This document shows positions 56,295 to 64,000 of a stretch of 64,000 nucleotides of DNA, piece after piece. The notes beneath the pieces were generated by a model. It saw nothing but the letters and a program-made list of their open reading frames with translations. It made no database searches and was not told where the DNA came from. The translations under genes were made by a program, and so were the position numbers. Position 1 is the first letter of the stretch, and each line of letters starts with the position of its first letter. Origin of the DNA: Lacticaseibacillus rhamnosus (lineage in GTDB: Bacteria > Bacillota > Bacilli > Lactobacillales > Lactobacillaceae); the NCBI RefSeq assembly GCF_900636965.1, contig NZ_LR134331.1, positions 2,604,001-2,668,000 on the forward strand, given 5' to 3'.

Positions 56295-57650
56295 CTACGC
56301 TTTTTCCCCTGTTTTCGTATCTTCTTGCTGTCTAATCCGCCGCATGGTGCGGATGTAGGAGCTGACCAATACAAGCACGCTGCCAAGCCATGCCAGGGGA
56401 TTGGCCGCCGATGCCCCGGCAAAGCCAAACGGTACTACAAGGAAAATCGCCGCAAATGCCCGCATACCTAATTCAAAAAATCCGGCCACAGTCGGCACCA
56501 GCGTCTGTCCCAATCCTTGAAGCAGGTTCCGGACGGTAAATAGGATGGCTAGCAGCCAATACATGCTGGCATTGTAGTGGAAATACGTTTGGGCCAAAGC
56601 GGTAACGGCGGGCTGATTCGGTCCGAGAAACAAATTGACTAATGGTTTACTAAAGACAATGATCAAGGCACCCAACACCAACGATAAGCCAACATTGACC
56701 AACAAAGTTTGATACACGCCGCGGCGAATTCGACCGTAAGCCTTGGCACCGAGATTCTGCGCGGCAAACGTTGCCATCGCTACCCCAAACGAAGCTGAAG
56801 GTAGTGTCGCGAGCTGATCAATCCGACCGGCCGCAGTATAGGCAGCAACCGCATTCGTACCAAGCGTGTTTAGCATCACTTGCAAGATAACAGCACCGAT
56901 TGCAATGATCGACATTTGGAACCCCATTGGCAAGCCGACTTTTAAGTGTTTAACAATATCCTGCCAATCAAAGCGCAAGTCGCTGCGGTTAATGACCAAC
57001 AACGGAATCCGCATGCGAATATAGATCCAACACAGTAACGCCGCAATCACCTGCGCACTGACAGTTGCATAACCGGCACCCGCCACGCCGGAATGAAAAC
57101 CCAGAATAAACCAGAAATCCAGCACGATGTTAATAATCGTCGCAATGATCAGGAAAAACAGCGGTGTTCGTGAGTCCCCCAATGCCCGCAACATATTACT
57201 CAGCAAGTTGAAACTCATCGAAGCAATAATGCCAAAATAAATCACCCGCACAAAGGCAATCGAGTCATCCATAATATCCGGCGGCGTCTGCATAACGGTT
57301 AATAACGGCCGCGTCATGGTCACGGCACCGATTGTCAAAATAACGGAAATTCCTAGCGTGATCCAGACACTCGTCCCGAAACTACGCCGCACCCGCCGAT
57401 AATCACGTGCTCCATATGCTTGGGCTGTCAAGATTGACAGTCCAGCTGTCGTGCCTTGCGCAAAGCCGATAATCAAAAAGACGATACTCGAAGTTGCACC
57501 AACCGCAGCCAAAGCCGCTTTGCCAATCGTACGACCGACAATCAGCGCGTCCATAAAACTATAAAGCTGTTGAAAAAGATTCCCTATTAACAATGGGATC
57601 GTAAATAAGATGATCAGTTTCAAGGGTTTGCCAATTGTTAAATTGCGCAT
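56295..57650 (-). CDS. MATE-family efflux transporter
   Basis: A 451-residue multidrug/toxin extruder with twelve predicted helices in two bundles. GKPLKLIILFTIPLLIGNLF and YSFMDALIVGRTIGKAALAA at the start, and QGTTAGLSILTAQAYGARD near residue 75, are typical of the bacterial NorM/DinF-like groups. Works as a Na+ or H+ antiporter; the substrate is not known. I start at 57650, with GGAGG 8 nt upstream. It ends in a charged, cytoplasmic tail. Confidence 0.88.
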   Translation of the reverse strand: MRNLTIGKPLKLIILFTIPLLIGNLFQQLYSFMDALIVGRTIGKAALAAVGATSSIVFLIIGFAQGTTAGLSILTAQAYGARDYRRVRRSFGTSVWITLGISVILTIGAVTMTRPLLTVMQTPPDIMDDSIAFVRVIYFGIIASMSFNLLSNMLRALGDSRTPLFFLIIATIINIVLDFWFILGFHSGVAGAGYATVSAQVIAALLCWIYIRMRIPLLVINRSDLRFDWQDIVKHLKVGLPMGFQMSIIAIGAVILQVMLNTLGTNAVAAYTAAGRIDQLATLPSASFGVAMATFAAQNLGAKAYGRIRRGVYQTLLVNVGLSLVLGALIIVFSKPLVNLFLGPNQPAVTALAQTYFHYNASMYWLLAILFTVRNLLQGLGQTLVPTVAGFFELGMRAFAAIFLVVPFGFAGASAANPLAWLGSVLVLVSSYIRTMRRIRQQEDTKTGEKA

Positions 57651-57799
57651 CAATCTATCCTCCAAGATTCTTTCATGCCTGGTTGCGTGATGATGTCAGC
57701 GCGTATGTTGGGTTGGCATCATCGAAACTTATGGGGTTATGACGTACGGGAACGGCTTGTATTTTGGGCTTTTTGAGCTTTTTTCGCCCAAATGTGTTT

Positions 57800-58113
57800 C
57801 CCCGGCGCAGAAGTCTGCGTGTAAGGACCTAAAACGCAATGGCTAAAGACCGGGCCATCACGCTTTAGGCCACGACGAACCACTTTACGCCCATAACACG
57901 CTCCCCGGCGCAGGGATCTGCGTGTAAGGACCTTAGGCGCAATGGCCAAGACCGGTCCCATCACGCCTGAGGCCACGGGATTCACTTTACGTCCATAACG
58001 CGCTCACAGGGCCAGAAACCTGCGTGTAAGGACCTTAGGCGCAATGGCCAAAGACCGGCCATCACGCCTAAGGCCACTTACACTCCGGTTTCTAAGCGGC
58101 CCTGTTCGCGCTC
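57800..58113 (-). repeat. tandem array of three palindromic hairpin units, reverse orientation (locus I)
   Basis: The only locus in the opposite orientation. CGCGCTC (complement of GAGCGCG) stands at 58107 and 57999, with CACGCTC at 57897, spacing 108 and 102 bp. In the reading direction, unit 1 (58113-57999) has outer arms CAGGGCC / GGCCCTG and CCTTAGGCG / CGCCTAAGG. Linkers carry GTAAAGTG, private to this locus. It lies between the MATE and TPM genes. Confidence 0.9.
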
Positions 58114-58142
58114 ACTAAATTACAATCCCCCCACGATATCAC

Positions 58143-58173
58143 AAAAAGCCAGACAGCTGAATAACTGTCTGGC
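58143..58173 (-). terminator. terminator of the LemA-TPM operon
   Basis: On the minus strand GCCAGACAG, a 7-nt loop, CTGTCTGGC and five T. Confidence 0.9.
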
Positions 58174-58192
58174 AATTGAAATATATTTGCAA

Positions 58193-59050
58193 TCAAACAT
58201 CGGCACCGCCGCCTCCGGAGCTGCCGCCGCCCCAGCTTGAGCCACCGCCGGAACCGCCGCCAAAGCCGCCGAATCCGCCTCCGCCGCCTCTTCGGCCTGC
58301 AGAGAACAAAGCATCTAGGATGAGCCATAGCCAGAAGCCGCCATCACCATCGCGGCGCCGTCCGCCACGGCCACCGCCGCCGCGACCGCCGAAGATGACT
58401 GCTACGACCACAACGACAAGAAAGATCACAACAATCTTTCCTAGCAAACTGCCACCGCGATTTCGGTCCGCATTTTGGTAGCGATTCATGGTTTCATCCG
58501 AGACCGTGTTTTGATCCTTAGGAAATTTATACTTTTTATCAATAACGGTCGCAACGGCATTGAAGACCTTGCGCAAAGCCTGATTCAGTTCGGCTTTATT
58601 ACCCGATTTAATTCCTTTTAGATTCGTATTGAGGATTTGTCCCGCCAAAGCGTCTGGCAAGTCACCTTCAAGGCCGTACCCTACTTCGATCCGCAGATTT
58701 TGCTTACCATTATTGTCAGCGTATAGAATCAACACGCCGTTGTCGGTACCTTTTTTCCCGATCCCCCATTTCTGAAAAAGATCAGGTGCATAATCCGACA
58801 ATGGATCGCCGTGGGTAGACTTTAGTGCAGCTACCGCAATTTGCGGCTGTTGTTTGGTGCTTTGATAATAACGATTCTTTTGATCAACCAGTTGTTCGGT
58901 TTCCTGATCAAGGTAACGATCCTGGTCCAGGTAGTAATGGTCAGTTGGTCGTGCCGGCAGATCCTCGGCCGCTGCTACCGGATGAGCTGCACCGGTAAAC
59001 AACAACAAGCCCGTCAGCGCGGCTAGTAACCACGCTAAATGCCTGCGCAT
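58193..59050 (-). CDS. TPM-domain (DUF477/YgcG-like) membrane protein
   Basis: A 285-residue protein with a signal peptide (MRRHLAWLLAALTGLLLF..., cleavage after about AAA28), an extracellular TPM domain (about 30-180: YYLDQDRYLDQETEQLVDQK, GIGKKGTDNGVLILYAD, RIEVGYGLEGDLPDALAG), one transmembrane helix (about 205-225, KIVVIFLVVVVVAVIFGG) and a Gly-rich cytoplasmic tail (230-285) of GGGG runs. TPM proteins help photosystem repair in plants and are envelope-stress linked in bacteria. Its partner LemA gene lies 8 bp upstream. Confidence 0.88.
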   Translation of the reverse strand: MRRHLAWLLAALTGLLLFTGAAHPVAAAEDLPARPTDHYYLDQDRYLDQETEQLVDQKNRYYQSTKQQPQIAVAALKSTHGDPLSDYAPDLFQKWGIGKKGTDNGVLILYADNNGKQNLRIEVGYGLEGDLPDALAGQILNTNLKGIKSGNKAELNQALRKVFNAVATVIDKKYKFPKDQNTVSDETMNRYQNADRNRGGSLLGKIVVIFLVVVVVAVIFGGRGGGGRGGRRRDGDGGFWLWLILDALFSAGRRGGGGGFGGFGGGSGGGSSWGGGSSGGGGADV

Positions 59051-59058
59051 GGCGCCAC

Positions 59059-59670
59059 CTACTTCCCAGAACTGGAGCTATTGCTTGAAAAATCAACACT
59101 CGGGACGGTCTGTGCTGATGGGGTAGCTTTGAAGGTGTCCTTCTTGCCCAGTCCCATCATGCTTGCAAAGATATTCTTCGGGAAGGTAACGACGCTTTGG
59201 TTATAATCCCGAACCTGATCAATGTAACGCTTGCGTTCAACCGAGATCCGGTTTTCACTACCTTCAAGCTGCGTCATCAGCGTGTTGACCTGATTACTGC
59301 TTTGGAGGTTAGGATAGTTCTCCTTGATCACATTAATCAATGTCCCAACACTCTTATTCAGTTGATCATCGGCTTTAGCCTTGCTGGTTGTTGAGTCGGC
59401 GTTAGCATAAGACTTCCGGGCTTCAGCAATATCGCCGAAGACTTTTTGCTCCTGACCCATCTGGCCTTTAACCGCATTCACCAGATTCGGCACCAAATCG
59501 GCGCGCCGCTGCATCACATTTTCAACCTGGCTCCACTGGGCTTCAACTGCTTGGTTCTGCTTGGCCAACGAGTTATAGGTACCAATGCCAAAAATCAGGC
59601 AGATTGCAACAATGACACCAAGCACAATGCTCGTGACTGCAACTGGACTTAATCGTTTCGTTTTCATCAT
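59059..59670 (-). CDS. lemA: LemA-family protein
   Basis: A 203-residue protein with one N-terminal membrane anchor (about 10-32) and a helical bundle outside: QNQAVEAQWSQVENVMQRRA followed by DLVPNLVNAVKG is the family hallmark; YPNLQSSNQVNTLM and ENRISVERKRYIDQVRDYNQ follow. A Ser-rich C-terminus ends it. LemA and TPM proteins are usually encoded together, as here. The function is unsettled. Two ATG codons are adjacent (59670, 59667), with AGGAG at 5 and 8 nt, so either may be used. Confidence 0.9.
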   Translation of the reverse strand: MMKTKRLSPVAVTSIVLGVIVAICLIFGIGTYNSLAKQNQAVEAQWSQVENVMQRRADLVPNLVNAVKGQMGQEQKVFGDIAEARKSYANADSTTSKAKADDQLNKSVGTLINVIKENYPNLQSSNQVNTLMTQLEGSENRISVERKRYIDQVRDYNQSVVTFPKNIFASMMGLGKKDTFKATPSAQTVPSVDFSSNSSSSGK

Positions 59671-59819
59671 GGATTCTCCTCTAGTACATGCGCCGTTAAT
59701 AAGACTGTTAATCGTCGTCTTCAGTTATAAACTTATTAACTCGCATCGTAATCAATTACCACTTCCTTTATATTTTACCATGTTGGTTGCATTCGACATC
59801 CGGCTTAAGACGTAATTAC

Positions 59820-60854
<1,035 letters not shown>

Positions 60855-60856
60855 TT

Positions 60857-61053
60857 AAAAAAGCGTCCTATGTCATGACAACATAGGACGCAAGCGCGCG
60901 GTACCACCTAACTTGTCCGAATTTCGGACCGCTCTTGGCTTAAGGCGCACCCACCGAACGTAACGCAAACGACCCAATTTCACCTACCCTGGCCATCGAC
61001 TTCTCAGCGCTGCCGACTCTCTGGCGACCATTTGGATAGGGTACTCATCGTTT
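60857..61053 (-). promoter_or_regulatory. T-box leader of trpS (tRNA-Trp riboswitch)
   Basis: The minus strand has the T-box sequence AGGTGGTACCGCG (60909-60897). A terminator hairpin with arms GCGTCCTATG / CATAGGACGC (60891-60863) and T-run follows. A long stem I lies at about 61047-60965, with the specifier TGG (60976-60974) in a GGTGAAATTGGGTC context. TGG is the tryptophan codon and fits trpS. Uncharged tRNA-Trp would pair with the specifier and with UGGN in the T-box and so favour the antiterminator. Confidence 0.93.
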
Positions 61054-61069
61054 GTGTGAATATGGGTTT

Positions 61070-61098
61070 AGGTTAGCTAAGTTTTTACTAGAAGTCAA
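61070..61098 (-). promoter_or_regulatory. trpS promoter
   Basis: On the minus strand TTGACT (61098-61093), 17-nt spacer, TAACCT (61075-61070), placed just before the T-box leader. Confidence 0.65.
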
Positions 61099-61135
61099 TG
61101 ACAACCGAATGCCAACAAGAAAATGAACCATATTG

Positions 61136-61216
61136 TCATTGTTTCTGACGTTTCTTATTGGCAAGGTATCCGGCAACGATCGCAATCACAATACAAATGA
61201 TAAGCACTATTTTCAT
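61136..61216 (-). CDS. micro-ORF, 26-residue membrane peptide
   Basis: ATG at 61216 with a very strong GAGGAGG 8 nt upstream. The product begins MKIVLIICIVIAIVAGYLAN and ends in a basic tail (KKRQKQ): one transmembrane helix followed by positive charges. The strong ribosome binding site and the amphipathic design argue for translation. Its stop lies 38 bp before the -35 of trpS. The role is unknown; it could be a small membrane regulator or a type I toxin-like peptide, although no antisense RNA could be identified. Confidence 0.6.
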   Translation of the reverse strand: MKIVLIICIVIAIVAGYLANKKRQKQ

Positions 61217-61372
61217 GGCGTTCATCCTCCTCTGGTTAGTGTACCAGACGGGGATTTTTACGCAAAGAAAACCTTATAGCAATATAATAAAATTGGTAAT
61301 TACGTCTGAAAAAGATAAGTTGCTTATGTCGCAAAGAGAGGTTTACTAACAATAGCATTAGCATTATTAAAG

Positions 61373-62599
61373 TTAATCCGCATCAACCTTTATTAAATCT
61401 GATATTACTTTTTTCGAAAAAACCGGTATTGCGGCGATCATCATCACAAGTCCCAAACACAAAACAATGGATGGCGTTGCGGCTAGGTGTGACAACGGTG
61501 CACTGGCAATCGCCGCAATCGGATTGGCAACTGAAAAAATCGTGAGAATAGCGCCGATCACCATGCCAATATGTTGGTTCGGTACCGAAAGCTGGACAGT
61601 GGAAAAATATAAAATCGAGCCGGTAGCATTACAAATACCATATCCGAGCCAAGCTAATACCACACCAAAAATACCCCTTTGCAACAAACTGAAAAAGCCA
61701 ATCAATAATATCATGAAGCCTTGCAGAAACAAAAAATACGGGAAGCTTTTTGCAGTAAAAATTTTTGTGTCTGAGTGCTTGGCGTTAACCAGAAATGCTC
61801 CCAGAATCGAGCCTACAGTAAACGCAAGATCAACCGCATTATACATATACTTAAACTCGGAAAAAATATCAATTGACAGCTTAGGCATTAGAAGCCAAAC
61901 TGTCCAGAAACAGAAGTTGGTCACTAAAGCTATCGGGACAATGACAGCAATTAACGTATTAGAACGAATAATTTTGATTCCTTCAAAAAAGTTACTGGTC
62001 TGAATTGAAAGTGATGATGATGCCTCATGATTTGCTTCCGGTGCTTGTGTACTGTTCAAACGGCCAATAAGAAAATAGGAGACGCTATAAAGGATCAACG
62101 ACAGAACCAATCCTGCACCCACATTCCCGAAGAAAATAAAGATCGCAGACAGCCCAGCTGATAGCACCGATGCGAGTTGATTCGTTATGGATACCCACGA
62201 ATTAGCCGTGACCAAGTCATCCCGGTCATGCACGATAGATGGCACAATGGACTCAGTAAGTGGACTGTACACAATGTTAAGTACCGAGTTGATCACAACC
62301 GTCATCATCACCCCAAGAATTGGATTATTCATCAGTAAATAAATGACAAGCCCAAAGCTAGTATTTAGAATTCGAATGAGCACAACTATCTTCAGTAATG
62401 CAATTCTGTTCATTCGGTCTGAAAAATAGCCCCCAATAAAAGTAAACAAAGTCGCGAGCATCGAGATGAGTCCCAGAAGTGAAATGTAGTTCTGGTTATG
62501 AGTCACATCATAAATGTACCAATAAGCAAACAAAACTAAGGCGCCATTTGTTAAAGTGTCAAAGAAATCGCTAAAAATAATCTGCTTGATGCGCTTCAT
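61373..62599 (-). CDS. MFS transporter
   Basis: A 408-residue major facilitator with about twelve helices, of the macrolide-efflux-like (MFS_3) group: IIFSDFFDTLTNGALVLFAY at the start, GGYFSDRMNRIALL as the loop 2-3 signature, and PLTESIVPSIVHDRDDL in the middle. The base composition is lower in GC than most of the window, with ATT/AAA-rich codons, which hints at later acquisition. AAGGAG precedes the ATG at 6 nt. The substrate is unknown. Confidence 0.83.
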   Translation of the reverse strand: MKRIKQIIFSDFFDTLTNGALVLFAYWYIYDVTHNQNYISLLGLISMLATLFTFIGGYFSDRMNRIALLKIVVLIRILNTSFGLVIYLLMNNPILGVMMTVVINSVLNIVYSPLTESIVPSIVHDRDDLVTANSWVSITNQLASVLSAGLSAIFIFFGNVGAGLVLSLILYSVSYFLIGRLNSTQAPEANHEASSSLSIQTSNFFEGIKIIRSNTLIAVIVPIALVTNFCFWTVWLLMPKLSIDIFSEFKYMYNAVDLAFTVGSILGAFLVNAKHSDTKIFTAKSFPYFLFLQGFMILLIGFFSLLQRGIFGVVLAWLGYGICNATGSILYFSTVQLSVPNQHIGMVIGAILTIFSVANPIAAIASAPLSHLAATPSIVLCLGLVMMIAAIPVFSKKVISDLIKVDAD

Positions 62600-63316
62600 A
62601 TCATTCTCCTTAAATGAATAGGGATATTCCTCGGATAACGGAATGGTTAGATCTTTTCAAAATTCTTACCACAAAATGCGTCATTTAGTGAAAAACTTCA
62701 GATTGTAAATTTAGACTAAATGCTTTAATCGGGTAACTATTTTTGTATCTCATTCTTGCTATTATCCTGTGGGCTTCTAGAGAGAGCTAACCAGCAACGA
62801 TCCTCTCCAGCAGGCAAAATAAGTGAAACTGTGCTGATAAGAATGAAGCGGTTCTGTCGCCAACAGAAAAACAGCCCTATGATCATGTGCGGAGTCCCAT
62901 CTATACTCATCATCATTGACCTTATTCCAGAGACCCATCTTAAGATTGTTCGGTCTAACTGCTACTGATTGCTGGTGCCTATTTTAATTATTAAGAGCAT
63001 TTTCGCTTTTTAATCTTTCTATAATGATTCTGCAACAATTGCCGAACCTTTACAAGTAGATTATCTCACCGTTATTAGTAGCCAAGCGTTAGAATGGATC
63101 ACAGCAAGAATAAAAGTTAGTTTCAAGACTTATATATAGCTAAGACTGGATCCCGCCAAACGCACATCACCTTCTTTCGCTACATTACTTCTCTCATCAC
63201 GCTCCAAGCCCGGTCGCTACGCTGTTTCCACGGCTGAGCCCCATCTGGCCTACGATTGCTCCGCTTTGGCACTGGAATCGTTAAAGCTCATTTATACTAA
63301 AATGAAGGAAGCCAAA

Positions 63317-63354
63317 AAGCGTACTATTTCTTGAAAAAAAGAAATAGTACGCTT
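63317..63354 (+). terminator. hairpin, probable terminator
   Basis: Fourteen paired bases AAGCGTACTATTTC / GAAATAGTACGCTT with a 10-nt loop, followed by CTATTTTG on the plus strand and, on the minus strand, by TTTTTGGC. Confidence 0.65.
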
Positions 63355-63395
63355 CTATTTTGAAACAATGAATGATGCCCCCGCCTCGAGCACTC

Positions 63396-63446
63396 AAAAA
63401 AGGATAGACCTAGCAAACTTGATTGCTAAATCTATCCCTTTTGTTT
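63396..63446 (-). terminator. terminator of the flavoprotein gene
   Basis: On the minus strand GGATAGA / TCTATCC and TAGCAA / TTGCTA stems, followed by a run of six T. It lies 35 bp beyond the stop of the gene that enters from the right. Confidence 0.8.
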
Positions 63447-63480
63447 TAACGTTCGAATTCCTCAAACCTACTTCTGCAGA

Positions 63481-64000
63481 TTAAAACAAGTACTGCAAAT
63501 CACTTTGCGCACTCGGATAAGCATAGATCCGGTTGAGATCACTAGGTTCCTGCCCGGCATCAATTGCGGCGGCAAAAGTATTGATGAGGTCTTCCGCCAG
63601 ACTCGCGAGGACAACGGCGCCTGCAAGTTTGCCGGTGCTTTTATCGACAATCGTCCATACCTGCGCATCCGGGTCTTGTATGCGATTGTATGTGTACCAA
63701 TGGGTTGTCTCGTTGTGAGTGACCTGATACTGCTCCGGTGCGGCTAGGGCATCTTCAAGCGCCACGCCGACTTTAGCCAGCTCTGTGGGGCCAAAGACGA
63801 TGGTTGGAATCGCCGGGTAATGAATCGGTTCCTGACTGCCAAGAATTTGTTGGGCTACATAGCGGCCTTCAAAGCCAGCAACCGGTGTCAGTTTCGGTTG
63901 AGGTTTTAAGTTGACATCCCCAATTGCATAAATGTTGGCAACCGCCGTCCGCAAGTGATCGTCGACGGGAATACCGCGGAGGTCGGATTTAATCCCAGCA
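63481..64000 (-). CDS. C-terminal part of a glutathione-reductase-like flavoprotein
   Basis: The frame is open to the right edge, so the start lies beyond the window; the last 173 codons are seen. NIYAIGDVNLKPQPKLTPVA is the FAD-binding GD motif of pyridine nucleotide-disulfide oxidoreductases, followed by the dimerisation domain (IPTIVFGPTELAKVGV). The usual active-site His-Pro (HxxxxE) near the C-terminus is not seen; the segment reads LASLAEDLINTFAAAID, so it may not reduce a disulfide in the normal way. The redox-active CxxxxC would lie outside the window. Confidence 0.85.
   Translation of the reverse strand, partial: AGIKSDLRGIPVDDHLRTAVANIYAIGDVNLKPQPKLTPVAGFEGRYVAQQILGSQEPIHYPAIPTIVFGPTELAKVGVALEDALAAPEQYQVTHNETTHWYTYNRIQDPDAQVWTIVDKSTGKLAGAVVLASLAEDLINTFAAAIDAGQEPSDLNRIYAYPSAQSDLQYLF

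Larger units (their letters stand above)
62600..63480. other. gene-poor AT-rich region with two strong hairpins
   Basis: About 880 bp without a convincing gene. A 70-codon plus-strand frame at 62756 lacks a ribosome binding site and resembles nothing known. The bases 63150-63290 have a higher GC content and look like the remains of something coding or of a mobile element, but I cannot identify it. Two strong hairpins (63317-63354, 63396-63446) close the region towards the flavoprotein gene. Confidence 0.35.

Noticed and set aside
58092-58481. Arg-, Ala- or Pro-rich frames in and opposite the TPM gene
   Set aside because: Alternative readings of the Gly-rich tail codons (GGC/GGA repeats) of the TPM protein.
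62756-62968. Seventy-codon plus-strand frame
   Set aside because: It begins with TTG without a ribosome binding site, its composition is not protein-like, and I recognise no homology.

Overview
The window looks like a chromosomal segment of a Lacticaseibacillus (casei / paracasei / rhamnosus group) bacterium. This is inferred from gene content and order: type B L31 with a MurZ-like MurA, the pyrG and rpoE region, an L-2-hydroxyisocaproate dehydrogenase, orphan lacD and lacX, and a ppx-ppk-ppx operon. TTG and GTG starts are frequent and strong AGGAGG-type ribosome binding sites are the rule. The exact species cannot be told from the sequence. I saw no rRNA, tRNA, CRISPR array, intact prophage or insertion sequence.

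Layout. 1-11 kb: end of an unknown gene, a DUF2238 membrane protein, rpmE2, murA, pyrG with a complete attenuation leader, ndh, two tandem unknown paralogues, a TMEM175-type channel, rpoE and a DUF1934 protein. 11-20 kb: a LipL-like acyltransferase overlapping an HD-domain dNTPase-like gene, a Nudix hydrolase, a DUF218 membrane protein, mscL, an ASCH protein, then prs and glmU, each with a near-consensus promoter. 20-31 kb: purR translationally coupled to a VanZ-RDD fusion, a FetAB-like pair, a zinc CDF exporter, ispE, veg, an EIIA-tatD-rnmV-rsmA operon, lacD and lacX. 31-38 kb: a LytTR two-component system followed by a heterodimeric ABC exporter, then an Xre regulator with palindromic operators next to a small membrane protein. 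38-50 kb: metG, a proline iminopeptidase, DUF72, Nudix, a HicDH-like dehydrogenase, a second TMEM175 protein, a sirtuin with altered zinc ligands, an IpaB/EvcA-type HExxH protein, a PEBP protein and a DUF1002 secreted protein. 49-64 kb: ppx-ppk-ppx, aldo-keto reductase, methyltransferase, GNAT, MATE, TPM and LemA proteins, trpS with a T-box leader, an MFS transporter, a gene-poor stretch and the end of a glutathione-reductase-like flavoprotein.

The most striking feature is not a gene. A family of long imperfect palindromes of about 100-115 bp, about 22 units at nine intergenic loci, is spread over the window. The two arms of the hairpin differ in sequence from copy to copy but change together, so pairing is preserved (at least six versions of the central stem, three of the basal stem, three of the apical stem). 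Two adjacent positions near the apex pair as U.G and G.U only when the element is read in one orientation. Units share a 7-bp direct repeat and form tandem arrays whose linkers are private to each locus. I do not recognise a named family. The pattern suggests a mobile or amplifying structured element, possibly acting as RNA.

Other points of interest: MurA carries Asp instead of the fosfomycin-target Cys; the second Ppx paralogue has lost its phosphate-binding motifs and the HD histidine; the sirtuin has a Cys-Cys-His-Asp set in place of four cysteines; and two micro-ORFs (48 and 26 codons) encode single-span membrane peptides.
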